In this document: piece by piece, positions 8,979 to 16,999 of the stretch
Position numbering within the stretch: the first letter of the stretch is position 1
Layout of the letters: every line of letters begins with the position of its first letter
Origin: Pseudoalteromonas rubra
Lineage (GTDB): Bacteria > Pseudomonadota > Gammaproteobacteria > Enterobacterales > Alteromonadaceae
Reading direction: 5' to 3'
Assembly (NCBI RefSeq): GCF_000967655.1
Contig: NZ_JXYA01000059.1
Coordinates: 1 to 47,804 of the forward strand
Length of the DNA: 47,804 bases
Notes under the pieces: generated by a model
What the model was told of the DNA's origin: nothing
The model's input: only the letters and a program-made list of their open reading frames with translations
The model's database searches: none
Position numbers and translations under genes: made by a program

Positions 8979-9220
8979 GTTGTTGGTCCTTTAGACTCAA
9001 AGCTGGTGAACAGGGCTAGCCAGTTTAAACTGGCGATCGAGGTTGCAATGAAGAGGGTATAGGCAAAGACTCAACTTTCGGCAATTACAGCGGATTACAC
9101 CTAACTATCCGGTTAGGGACAGGGCAGGCATTCGTAACTTAGTTTGCCTTTGGGTGAGTTGATCCCTGGCGGCTTACACTACGTTTAACGAAGCACATTT
9201 GCATTTTGGAATTTCTATCT

Positions 9221-9391
9221 ATGTTTCAGTTTTTAAAACGTGATCCGGTCAAAAAGTTGCGCAAAGCCTACGATGCTAAGCTCGAAGAGGCGATGCATGC
9301 GCAGCGAAACGGTGATATTCGGGGCTACGCAATGCTCACATCGGAGGCTGAAGCACTCTGGCAACAAATTGAGCAGCTAGAAAAAAAGTAA
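9221..9391 (+). CDS. Small DUF6435-type protein
   Basis: A 56-residue charged, helical protein, FLKRDPVKKLRKAYDAKLEE at the N-terminus followed by AMHAQRNGDIRGYAMLTSEA. I recognise this as the small family listed as DUF6435 in marine gammaproteobacteria; function unknown. The ATG at 9221 begins the conserved block. A TTG at 9206 in frame is less likely because its five extra residues are not part of the family pattern. Confidence 0.75.
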   Translation: MFQFLKRDPVKKLRKAYDAKLEEAMHAQRNGDIRGYAMLTSEAEALWQQIEQLEKK

Positions 9392-9485
9392 CGTCAGTTT
9401 ATCCTGACAACTTGCTTTGATGGTGCTTTGGAATTAAATGTGGTACAAGTCCTCTTTTTAATATGAAATTAGAAAGGAATGGACT

Positions 9486-9923
9486 GTGCGGTATTGCTTA
9501 TTGGCTGGCCTGTCTTTTTTAAGCGCATTCAATGTGCAGAGTAAAACCTTGTTTGGTGATGTGAGATTGACTGAAGTTCAGCCCTCCCTGGGGCAGGTTG
9601 TCTGGGTACCTAATCCCGAGTACAAGCCGCTCTATCCGATATCTTTAGCCCGCAAGGGCACAGCAGGTTGTGCAATTTTTAAGGTCACCGTGAATGCACG
9701 GGGAAACACCGAGTCGGTCGAACTACTGTATAGTGCGCCGTCGAAGTCTTTATCCAGACCGGGCAAAAAAATACTCAGCAAATGGCCGTGGTCGACAGCG
9801 CAGGGTACAGCTGCTCAGGCCGAAGAGAAAACCGTGCGGCTCGATTTTTGTCTTGGCGGGCAATCCGTTGATGAGGCCCAGGCTCTGTGTAAAGCCCAGG
9901 CAGCGCTTAGCTGCGAAGCCTAA
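9486..9923 (+). CDS. Secreted protein with TonB C-terminal-like domain
   Basis: The 145-residue product has a signal peptide (about residues 1-19) and then a single TonB_C-like fold: YPISLARKGTAGCAIFKVTV, a GNTESVELLYSAPSKSL strand-turn-strand and KILSKWPW. There is no transmembrane anchor or proline-rich stalk, so it is not a complete energy-transducing TonB; stand-alone secreted domains of this kind are common in Alteromonadales. Cysteine pairs at C62 and near the C-terminus may form disulfides. GTG is used as start, with AAGGAAT before it. Confidence 0.7.
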   Translation: MRYCLLAGLSFLSAFNVQSKTLFGDVRLTEVQPSLGQVVWVPNPEYKPLYPISLARKGTAGCAIFKVTVNARGNTESVELLYSAPSKSLSRPGKKILSKWPWSTAQGTAAQAEEKTVRLDFCLGGQSVDEAQALCKAQAALSCEA

Positions 9924-9953
9924 GCGCACTGTTGTTTGGCGTTACCCCTGATA

Positions 9954-11297
9954 CTAGCTTGTGACCGCGTTATCCGCATTTATGTGCGCTTGCTCAGTCA
10001 GCGCCAGTTCGTCTTTTAACCAGTGGTTCATCACCACACAGGCTGTCAGATCGCCACTGACGTTAATGACGGTACGGCACATGTCCAGGATCCGGTCGAC
10101 TCCTAGGATCAGGGCGATGCCAGTTGCTGGAATGCCAAAGCTGGCCAACACCGATGCCAGGATCACTATCCCCACGCCGGGTGTACTGGGTGAGCCGATT
10201 GATGCACCAACTGTGGTGAGGATCAGCAGTACAACCTGATTCATCGATAAGTCAACGCCAAATACCTGAGTAAGAAAAATAGCGGCCACAACCTGGTAAA
10301 GTGCGGTGCCATCCATGTTGATGGTTGCGCCCAGGGGAATGATGAACTGTACAATGGGTTTTTTCACTCCAAGTTGTTCCTGCGCGGTACGCATAGACAG
10401 CGGCATCACAGCCGCCGAGCTGGAGGTAGAAAAGGCTAACAGCTGAGCACTGCGGATCGCTCGTAAAAAGTTCAGTGGATGCAGTTTGCCAACCATGGAG
10501 GCTACCAGGGTATAGATAAGTAATAGGCCGGCCAGGCCCAGCAGCACAGTTGCAACGTACGCCGAGACACCGATCAGGGCATCTACGCCAATGCGAATGG
10601 TGATGTCACACAGCAGACCAAACACGGCGAGGGGAGCCAGCAACATGGCCCAGTTTACAATCTGCAAAGAAACAGACTGGATCCCATCCATAAAATCGAC
10701 CAGCAATGCTTTGCGGCGCTCGGCTAACGTTGTCAGGGCCATACCAATAAAGCTGGCGTAAATAACGATGGCAAACATGTCTTTATCAAGCGTGGATTGC
10801 GTGGGGTTGGCAGGAATGATGGCTGCAACTTTATCGGGGATGGAGGTTTGGACTGCCTGCGTTGCTACAACCTGAACGGGTTGATCCGCAATGGCATTGA
10901 ACAAAGCACTGTCCACATAATTACCCGGCTCTATCAGGTAGACCACAGCCAGGCCAAGAATAACCGCGACAAACGTGGTGGTGACAAAATAAGGTAAGAT
11001 ACGGATCCCGACTTTTTTCAGAAACCCGGTGTCTTTGTTACCGGCAATCCCCAAAATAATGGAGGAAAGCACCAAAGGGATCACCACCATCTGGATCAGC
11101 GCGAGAAAAACCTGCCCGGGCAGGGCAACCCATTGGGCAATGTCCATGGCAGCTTGCTTGCTGACCAAAGCCGCCCCCTGAGGTGAGAGCAGTAAGCCCA
11201 CAGTGATGCCTAATACCAGGGCAATTACAATTTGTAGCCAGAGGCGCTTTTTTTGCAGTAAACTGGCTGGTTCTTGGGTCGATTGGGTGTCTGTCAT
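9954..11297 (-). CDS. Dicarboxylate/amino acid:cation symporter (DAACS)
   Basis: A 447-residue multi-spanning inner-membrane carrier of the GltP/DctA/GLT-1 fold. Diagnostic pieces are the serine-rich re-entrant loop AFSTSSSAAVMPLS, ATINMDGTALYQ (the NMDGT motif, cation and substrate site), GASIGSPSTPGVGIVILASV (second hairpin) and VDRILDMCRTVINVSGD, where the Asp and Asn contact substrate and the Arg in RTVINV favours acidic substrates. It would import glutamate, aspartate or a C4-dicarboxylate with Na+ or H+. The ATG at 11295-11297 is chosen over the upstream in-frame start because AGGGACC precedes it. Confidence 0.9.
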   Translation of the reverse strand: MTDTQSTQEPASLLQKKRLWLQIVIALVLGITVGLLLSPQGAALVSKQAAMDIAQWVALPGQVFLALIQMVVIPLVLSSIILGIAGNKDTGFLKKVGIRILPYFVTTTFVAVILGLAVVYLIEPGNYVDSALFNAIADQPVQVVATQAVQTSIPDKVAAIIPANPTQSTLDKDMFAIVIYASFIGMALTTLAERRKALLVDFMDGIQSVSLQIVNWAMLLAPLAVFGLLCDITIRIGVDALIGVSAYVATVLLGLAGLLLIYTLVASMVGKLHPLNFLRAIRSAQLLAFSTSSSAAVMPLSMRTAQEQLGVKKPIVQFIIPLGATINMDGTALYQVVAAIFLTQVFGVDLSMNQVVLLILTTVGASIGSPSTPGVGIVILASVLASFGIPATGIALILGVDRILDMCRTVINVSGDLTACVVMNHWLKDELALTEQAHINADNAVTS

Positions 11298-11472
11298 AAG
11301 TGGTCCCTGACTAAATAGCACGATTAGAGTTAATATCCTAGCAGAATAAAACCAGTTAACATTGACCGGTATCAAAACATCCACCCACAATGATCCGTCG
11401 CTGTTACACTGCAAATAGAGGGGGTGTCAGTCAGCGATAGATTATCACCCGAACCGTTAAAAAAGGATTAAG

Positions 11473-11934
11473 ATGAATATTCAACCCTATCAGTCTGAGT
11501 GGGCCTCAGACATTGCCGACTTGTTTCATGCCGCGGTGCATGCCATTGACGATGAGGTATATGGAAGCGCGCAAAAAGCCGTTTGGGCGCCCAGCCCACC
11601 GGACTATGCGTTTTGGTCGCAGCGGTTGGCTGAAAAACAACCCTGGGTGGCGCTGAGTAACGACCAGGTGGTCGGGTTTATTGAACTGGACTCTGACGGG
11701 CACATTGATTGTACCTACGTACATCCGGACTTTCAGGGCATTGGCGTGGCTGGCGCGCTGTACGACAAGGTCGAAGAGCAGGCAATCAAGCAAGGGTTGT
11801 CGCGTCTGTATGTAGAAGCTTCAATACTCGCCCGACACTTTTTTGCAGCGCGCGGCTTCAGCCTGATAAAGCGCAATCAAATTGAGCGACAAGGCGTTAC
11901 GCTGGTGAACTTTTCTATGGAAAAACACGTGTAA
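11473..11934 (+). CDS. GNAT-family N-acetyltransferase
   Basis: A 153-residue single GNAT domain. Motif A reads YVHPDFQGIGVAGALYDKVE, containing the acetyl-CoA pyrophosphate loop QGIGVA, and is followed by YVEASILARHFFAARGFSLI. Members similar to YafP acetylate small amines or aminoglycoside-like compounds; the substrate here is unknown. AAAAGGATTAAG gives the ribosome site. Divergent from the symporter gene. Confidence 0.88.
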   Translation: MNIQPYQSEWASDIADLFHAAVHAIDDEVYGSAQKAVWAPSPPDYAFWSQRLAEKQPWVALSNDQVVGFIELDSDGHIDCTYVHPDFQGIGVAGALYDKVEEQAIKQGLSRLYVEASILARHFFAARGFSLIKRNQIERQGVTLVNFSMEKHV

Positions 11935-12084
11935 CTCACCTGACTAAAACCGAATCGCTTGGTTCACCAAGTAATCACGATTTGTTCACTGTATTAAAGC
12001 AAATTACTGCTACGCTTAAAGTTAACTGCATCAATAAGGGCCTTACAATGCTGTGTCTGTTGTATCAAGCAATAGGGAGCAGTC

Positions 12085-12837
12085 ATGATTAATTACGGAT
12101 TTTTACCTTTTTCAGCGTACGTGGTTTCAGACTTTTTGGTGTTCCACCGTAACCGCTCTATCAGTCTGGAGATCTTACTTCGCCAGATCCGCTTCACCGG
12201 TGTGGAAGCTTTGGGTTTGGTCATGTTAATAGCCCTGTTGATCGGGGCGCTGATCATAGTGCAGGGCTACCCGCTGTTATCTTCCATTGGCCAGGTTAAG
12301 TGGATTTACGCGATTTTAATTTCCACCATTGTCCGAGATCTCGGCCCGTTTATTGTTTGTTTTGTGGTGCTCGCCCGTTCAGGCACCGCCATTACCACAG
12401 AGCTTGGCAACATGGTGGTACGTAAGGAAATAGACGCATTAATCGCTATGGGTGTGTCGCCCATCTCCTATTTGGTTGCGCCGCGGGTGCTGGGCATGGT
12501 GGCCTCACTTATTCTGTTAATGAGCTACTTTGTGGCCTGCGGTATTTTTGGCGGTTATCTGGTGAGTAACGCCTTTGCCTCCATTCCCGTCAGCACCTTT
12601 TTTGCTAAGCTAATGGCGCAGTTACACTGGCTTGATATGGTGATCATGCTGGCCAAAGTCGCGTTTTCTGGTCTGATGATCAGCTTGATAGCCAGCTATC
12701 ATGGGTTGACCGTAAAAAGTGCAATCACTGAAGTGCCACAGCGTAATATCAAGGCGGTGGGTCGGGGGTTGATAGCCTTGTGTGTGATCCATGTGTTGTT
12801 TACCTTGCTGTACTTTGCACTGATGGGTGACTGGTAA
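12085..12837 (+). CDS. MlaE-family ABC transporter permease
   Basis: A 250-residue inner-membrane permease of the MlaE/YrbE family, with five to six hydrophobic helices. The family hallmark LVARSGTAITTELGNMVV-like segment is present (VLARSGTAITTELGNMVV), followed by EIDALIAMGVSPISYLVAPR, the cytoplasmic coupling region that binds the ATPase. It is the first gene of a four-gene operon; its TAATGA overlaps the ATPase start by one base at 12837. Together with the MCE protein it should move lipids or other hydrophobic molecules between inner membrane and periplasm. Confidence 0.9.
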   Translation: MINYGFLPFSAYVVSDFLVFHRNRSISLEILLRQIRFTGVEALGLVMLIALLIGALIIVQGYPLLSSIGQVKWIYAILISTIVRDLGPFIVCFVVLARSGTAITTELGNMVVRKEIDALIAMGVSPISYLVAPRVLGMVASLILLMSYFVACGIFGGYLVSNAFASIPVSTFFAKLMAQLHWLDMVIMLAKVAFSGLMISLIASYHGLTVKSAITEVPQRNIKAVGRGLIALCVIHVLFTLLYFALMGDW

Positions 12838-13535
12838 TGAAGATCACGCTCAAAGACATCAGCCACAGTGTTGCGGAGCAACCCATTCTCGCCAATATCA
12901 ATGTGACCCTTGAGTCCGGTCAGTGTTTGCTGATCACCGGGCGCTCGGGCAGCGGCAAATCTGTGTTATTCAGTATTATTTGTGACATTACCCGGCCGCT
13001 GCAGGGCAGTGTGCTGATCGATGACGTTGATATTGCGGCAATGACGGCGTTGCAATATGCTCGTTTTCGCCGCGATCTCGGCGTGATTTTCCAGGTTTCT
13101 GCGCTAATTTCTAACCTGACGCTCGAAGAAAACCTGCTGTTGCCTTTAAACCGCCATCATAGCCGCCTGAGTCAGGAGGAAAAGCAGCAAAAGGTGCGGG
13201 AAATTTGCCAGCAGTTTGGCCTGACTCAATACCTGGATCAGCGTACCGACCGTTTGTCGTCGGGGCTGGCGTCACTGGCGGGGCTTGCCCGAGCCTTGCT
13301 CATGGAGCCAAAAGCCCTGATCTGGGACGCACCCATGGCCCAGGTTGACCGCGCCTGGTGTCGACATGAGCTGGAGTTACTTAAGCAACTCAAAGAAAAA
13401 GGCACCACCTTAGTGTTGTGCTCAAATCGTCAGGAGCTCATCACTAGCCTGGCGGATCAGCAATTACATTTGGGCTTACCGGATGAACTAACCTTGGGGA
13501 GTGAGCATGCAGCACAAGCCCAAAAATGCCAATAG
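12837..13535 (+). CDS. MlaF-like ABC ATPase with degenerate catalytic residues
   Basis: A 232-residue ABC protein. Walker A is intact (GRSGSGKS, residues 36-43) and a Q-loop is present (VIFQVSA). The signature is altered (RLSSGLASLAGLARALL where LSGGxxxR is usual). Walker B ends LIWDAP instead of the usual DEP, so the catalytic Glu is Ala, and the switch His is missing (LVLCSNRQEL instead of a SHD-type motif). By analogy with other ABC proteins this should bind but poorly hydrolyse ATP, unless activated by a partner. The gene overlaps both neighbours, so it is translated with the permease and MCE subunit and is not simply decaying: the frame is intact throughout. Confidence 0.85.
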   Translation: MKITLKDISHSVAEQPILANINVTLESGQCLLITGRSGSGKSVLFSIICDITRPLQGSVLIDDVDIAAMTALQYARFRRDLGVIFQVSALISNLTLEENLLLPLNRHHSRLSQEEKQQKVREICQQFGLTQYLDQRTDRLSSGLASLAGLARALLMEPKALIWDAPMAQVDRAWCRHELELLKQLKEKGTTLVLCSNRQELITSLADQQLHLGLPDELTLGSEHAAQAQKCQ

Positions 13536-14544
13536 AATTGTGATTGCGTTTAGCCTCACCGGTATGTTCCTGCTGGCCACGTTTTGTATCATGATCCTGG
13601 TGAACAACCACACTTTTGCAGACAAGGTGTATTACAAAACGGTGCTGGATAATGCACGTGGGTTAAGTGCTTTGCCTGCCGTGTACTTTAAAGGCATGGA
13701 GATAGGCCGGATTGACAGTTACCAGCTTAATTTACAGAGTAACGAAATCGACGTTGAGTTTTGGGTGTTTCATGAATACAGCGAAAAAGTGGTCAAATAT
13801 GCACTGTTAACCGGTGAGCAGCACCCCATATTTGATGAGGTAACAACCTTAGATTTGATTTTGCCAGAGGCGGACAAAGTCGGCCCGTTTGTGGCCCTAC
13901 CAGCCGGGGCGCTGGTGCCACACGTTAACAGCGCGCTTGGCCAGCAGTATCTGTCAGCAGGTTATGTTTCTCGCGCAAAAGACGATGTAGAGTCTATTCT
14001 GACCAGCATTCAGGATTTACTCCAGAACCTGCAAAAAGAGAACAACCCAGAAGCCGGATCGCTGTTCAGGGCGCTCGACAGAGTGGCCAAGATCAGTGAC
14101 CACATCATGATTGTCAGCGAAGAGTTGCGCGAGAGCGAATTGCTCCCGGAAGCCGAAAAAACGCTTAAGCAAAGTCAGGTGTGGCTTGCCCAGATGCCGC
14201 AGTTGCTGAACCAGCTTAACCAGACTTTGCTTAAAACCGACAGCATGCTCACCCAGGCTCAAACCACTTTGACGACCTATGGTCAGCCCACTGAGCTGGT
14301 GAAAGAGATCACCGACAGCCAGCTTCCTCTGGTGCTGCACAACCTCAATGCCAACCTGACGGTGATGCAGCAAATGCTCAAAGATGTGCACGGCGAGCGG
14401 GAGCAGTTTGTCCTTACAGTGCACAGTGTGCAACAAGTATTGCAGCAGATGGAAAAAACCCTGGAGGCGCTTAACAATCATCCGGTATTCAGAGATGGGA
14501 TCAGCGCCCCTATTGAGAACGAAGGGATAGAAATGCATGATTAG
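13507..14544 (+). CDS. MCE/MlaD-family periplasmic substrate-binding protein
   Basis: The product (345 residues from the ATG at 13507) has one N-terminal membrane anchor (about residues 10-32), an MCE domain (about 38-120: YYKTVLDNARGLSALPAVYF, KGMEIGRIDSYQL) and a long helical, probably coiled-coil C-terminus (about 150-320) ending before a short acidic tail. MCE proteins form hexameric rings that carry lipids across the periplasm; the long helices may make a needle-like tunnel as in PqiB/LetB-type or Ttg2/Mla relatives. The ATG at 13507 is preferred over the GTG at 13501 because GGGGAG lies just before it. It overlaps the ATPase by 29 bases. Confidence 0.85.
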   Translation: MQHKPKNANRIVIAFSLTGMFLLATFCIMILVNNHTFADKVYYKTVLDNARGLSALPAVYFKGMEIGRIDSYQLNLQSNEIDVEFWVFHEYSEKVVKYALLTGEQHPIFDEVTTLDLILPEADKVGPFVALPAGALVPHVNSALGQQYLSAGYVSRAKDDVESILTSIQDLLQNLQKENNPEAGSLFRALDRVAKISDHIMIVSEELRESELLPEAEKTLKQSQVWLAQMPQLLNQLNQTLLKTDSMLTQAQTTLTTYGQPTELVKEITDSQLPLVLHNLNANLTVMQQMLKDVHGEREQFVLTVHSVQQVLQQMEKTLEALNNHPVFRDGISAPIENEGIEMHD

Positions 14545-15337
14545 GACAAGCGCGCTGGCAGTGTTGTGGGCGCTGTGGCTATCTGGCTGCTCGTCTGCCC
14601 CGGAGCGAGACTATCAGGTAACGACTTATCAGCGCCAGGCCGCGGCCTGGCTTGCTCAGGGCGATCGCAAACGCCAGCAAGGTGCTTACCTGCAGGCACT
14701 GGCTTACTACGATAATGCTTATCGCTATGCCAGCAAAAGACACGACGCCGAGCAAATGGGGCTGGCACGGCTTAAGCAGGCGGCGGTGCATATCAGGCAA
14801 GGTCAGCTTGAACGCGCCGAGCGGCGCATTGTGCAGGCTGAGGTATTCGCGCGATTCGAGCAGACTAAGCTTGCGCCCGCCATCGACTTTGTACGCAGCA
14901 AGCTGGCCTTTGCACGTGGTGATCAGAGGAAGGCGTTAGCGCTGGTGGCCAAACTACAAACCCAGTTTAGCGAGCAGGCAGAAAAACACATTTATTATCG
15001 CTGGGTGGGGTGGCAGTACGCACCGGCAACGCTCGATTGGAGTCAGGCGGAGCTGGATATTGCACAGCTGGCCAAGCTTAAAGCAGACAAATCGCTGAAC
15101 AACATAGAAATTCAATCTTTTGTGCTCTACCACAATGTATTGTGGCGTACAGCAAGCGGGCAAAGCGGTGTGGAGCAGGCACTGGATACCGCTATCAGGC
15201 ACTTTGCGTCTCTGGAGCTGAGCAACTGGCTGGCCGCGTGCTTTAAGCTGGCCGCACAATATTACGACGCAGCAGGGGAGGCGGAGCGGGCGCAATATTA
15301 TCAGGCGCGCCTGACTGAGTTGAGCGGCGGCGATTAA
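14537..15337 (+). CDS. TPR-like outer-membrane lipoprotein of the MCE operon
   Basis: The 266-residue product has a lipoprotein signal with lipobox LSGC (Cys18); Ser follows the Cys, which in Gammaproteobacteria favours outer-membrane sorting. The mature part is helical with TPR-like repeats (AAAWLAQGDRKRQQGAYLQA, QAAVHIRQGQLERAERRI). It overlaps the MCE gene by 8 bases. Known Mla/Pqi/Yeb systems pair with an outer-membrane lipoprotein (MlaA, PqiC); this one is not MlaA- or PqiC-like in sequence but occupies the same slot, so I infer it is the outer-membrane partner. Confidence 0.75.
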   Translation: MIRTSALAVLWALWLSGCSSAPERDYQVTTYQRQAAAWLAQGDRKRQQGAYLQALAYYDNAYRYASKRHDAEQMGLARLKQAAVHIRQGQLERAERRIVQAEVFARFEQTKLAPAIDFVRSKLAFARGDQRKALALVAKLQTQFSEQAEKHIYYRWVGWQYAPATLDWSQAELDIAQLAKLKADKSLNNIEIQSFVLYHNVLWRTASGQSGVEQALDTAIRHFASLELSNWLAACFKLAAQYYDAAGEAERAQYYQARLTELSGGD

Positions 15338-15339
15338 AT

Positions 15340-15370
15340 CCGGCCACTGCGCTGTGCTTGCCGGTTTTAT
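15340..15370 (+). terminator. Probable terminator of the MCE operon
   Basis: CCGGC (15340-15344) pairs with GCCGG (15360-15364) and is followed by TTTTAT, three bases after the lipoprotein stop codon. The loop is long (15 bases), so strength is uncertain. Confidence 0.45.
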
Positions 15371-15512
15371 CCTTTATACACCGCATTATTTTTAAAGCCT
15401 GCGGCTTTGGCACATCATAGATTCCCCACGAACCTGCATTTGATTGTCCGAGTATCTGCATTAAGGGTTGGGCAGACTGATGGTCATTAAAACAGACCAC
15501 AGGACGACCAAT

Positions 15513-16148
15513 ATGCAACTTGAACAACGCCTTATCCAGGAAATCATGCCCCATGCCCGAATCGATAACATACGTTATTACCTGAACGCACTCAATTCGG
15601 TGTTGAGCGAGTACGAAATAACAACACCGTTGCGGGTAGCACATTTTCTGGCACAAATCGGCCATGAAAGCGGCAGTCTCAGATATACGCAGGAAAACCT
15701 CAATTATTCTGCCGTGGCGTTAAGCTCGGTGTTTGGTAAGTACTTTCCCACTTCGGCAATGGCGTCGGACTATGCACGCAAGCCAGAGAAAATTGCCAAC
15801 CGGGTATATGCCGACCGCATGGGCAATGGCGATGAGGCGTCTGGTGATGGCTGGCGTTATCGCGGCCGAGGGCTGATACAGTTGACGGGAAAACACAATT
15901 ACCAGCAGTGTGGGGAAGCCATAGGACAGGATCTGCTGAGCCAGCCCGAGCTGGTGTGCAGCGACCCGGACGTAGCAGTCAGATCGGCCTGCTTTTACTG
16001 GCAGAGTCGTAAGCTGAATGCGCTGGCCGATCAGGACGAGCTGGTCACCATTACCCGTAAAATTAATGGCGGGCTCCATGGCCTGGAAGATAGAGCGGCG
16101 TTTTTGAATCGTGCCAAACAGTTTATGTCCATAGACAGGGGAGTATGA
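15513..16148 (+). CDS. Glycoside hydrolase family 19 (chitinase/endolysin-like)
   Basis: A 211-residue GH19 domain without a signal peptide. The catalytic acid is Glu52 in QIGHESGSL, followed by GWRYRGRGLIQLTGKHNY and the C-terminal TRKINGG loop, all hallmarks of the family. Compact bacterial GH19 proteins of this size are usually phage- or tailocin-type endolysins acting on peptidoglycan rather than plant-type chitinases. Without a signal peptide it would need a holin, lysis or another secretion route. The ATG at 15513 has AGGA 8 bases upstream; ATG 15480 is in frame but lacks a well-placed site. The next gene follows without a gap, so they form one transcript. Confidence 0.88.
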   Translation: MQLEQRLIQEIMPHARIDNIRYYLNALNSVLSEYEITTPLRVAHFLAQIGHESGSLRYTQENLNYSAVALSSVFGKYFPTSAMASDYARKPEKIANRVYADRMGNGDEASGDGWRYRGRGLIQLTGKHNYQQCGEAIGQDLLSQPELVCSDPDVAVRSACFYWQSRKLNALADQDELVTITRKINGGLHGLEDRAAFLNRAKQFMSIDRGV

Positions 16149-16150
16149 GT

Positions 16151-16981
16151 ATGGATGCGATCAGCAAAATGTCACTGATAGAACTGAGTCGTCACTTTGC
16201 CTATTTGCAAAATAGTGAACTGTGCTGGCAAAGGCTTGAACATCTTATCTTGCAGCAATGCAAAGACAACTTTGTGCAGGCAACACAAAGTGGCCAGGAA
16301 GTCGATGCCATGTCGGTGTGGTGGCAGACTTGCTTCGAGTTGTTATCGCCACATCAAATCCAGATCTGTCATGTAAACTATCGGGACGAATACCTGGAAT
16401 TATTCAATCGGGGGCCTGCCATTATTGACTTACATGGCTGGAAACTGTGCGCAGGTGATCGGGGCCAGTCGCTGGTTTTTCCTCGTCGTACCTTGATATA
16501 CCCCAAAGAGAAACTGACCATTGCAACCAGCGGGCGCAGTTCAGCGCCCAACTTTGCCAGCGGCCAGCCTATCTGGAACAACCACGGAGACTGCGCAACC
16601 CTGCTCGATCCCAGCTGGGCAGAGATCTCCTGCTGGAAATACGGCACAGCGGCGCACTCTGAAGTGGCTATCAGCCAGGTTCATTACATCAGAGCACAGC
16701 AAAAGGATCACTGCGATGAATATGTCGAAATTGCCAACCTGGGCTCCGCCTGGATTGATCTGAGTGGCTGGTGTATCCAGGGCGATAAGTCTCAGCATTT
16801 TGAATTTCACTCTGGTGCTGTGTTACGTCCTCAGGGCATGGTCCGGGTCTATACGAATTTGCATAGTCCGCAAACCGGTGGCTTCAGCTTTAACAGTAAC
16901 CAGGCATTGTGGCCACACGAGGGCGGTCAAGCCCGTTTGCTTGATTACCGCAACCGGCAGGTCAGCGAGTTTAACTGGTAA
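16151..16981 (+). CDS. Protein with two lamin-tail domains
   Basis: The 276-residue protein begins with ~65 helical residues and then has two immunoglobulin-like lamin-tail domains (LTD). The first contains RDEYLELFNRGPAIIDLHGW, and the second DEYVEIANLGSAWIDLSGW; each continues with a GxxxxF-P strand pattern and ends with a WNNHGD/WPHEGG turn. Bacterial LTDs occur in extracellular nucleases and adhesins; no nuclease motif is present here and no signal peptide is seen. AGGGGAG at 16137-16143 is 7 bases from the ATG at 16151, so that start is chosen over ATG 16145, which overlaps the GH19 stop. Co-transcription with GH19 suggests a shared role, possibly cell-surface targeting; this is inference. 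Confidence 0.75.
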   Translation: MDAISKMSLIELSRHFAYLQNSELCWQRLEHLILQQCKDNFVQATQSGQEVDAMSVWWQTCFELLSPHQIQICHVNYRDEYLELFNRGPAIIDLHGWKLCAGDRGQSLVFPRRTLIYPKEKLTIATSGRSSAPNFASGQPIWNNHGDCATLLDPSWAEISCWKYGTAAHSEVAISQVHYIRAQQKDHCDEYVEIANLGSAWIDLSGWCIQGDKSQHFEFHSGAVLRPQGMVRVYTNLHSPQTGGFSFNSNQALWPHEGGQARLLDYRNRQVSEFNW

Positions 16982-16999
16982 ATCAAGGAGGGCGTAGCA

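Noticed and set aside
14017..14538. 173-codon minus-strand frame opposite the MCE gene
   Set aside because: Antisense shadow; composition rich in Leu, His and Gln as expected from the reverse of a coiled coil.
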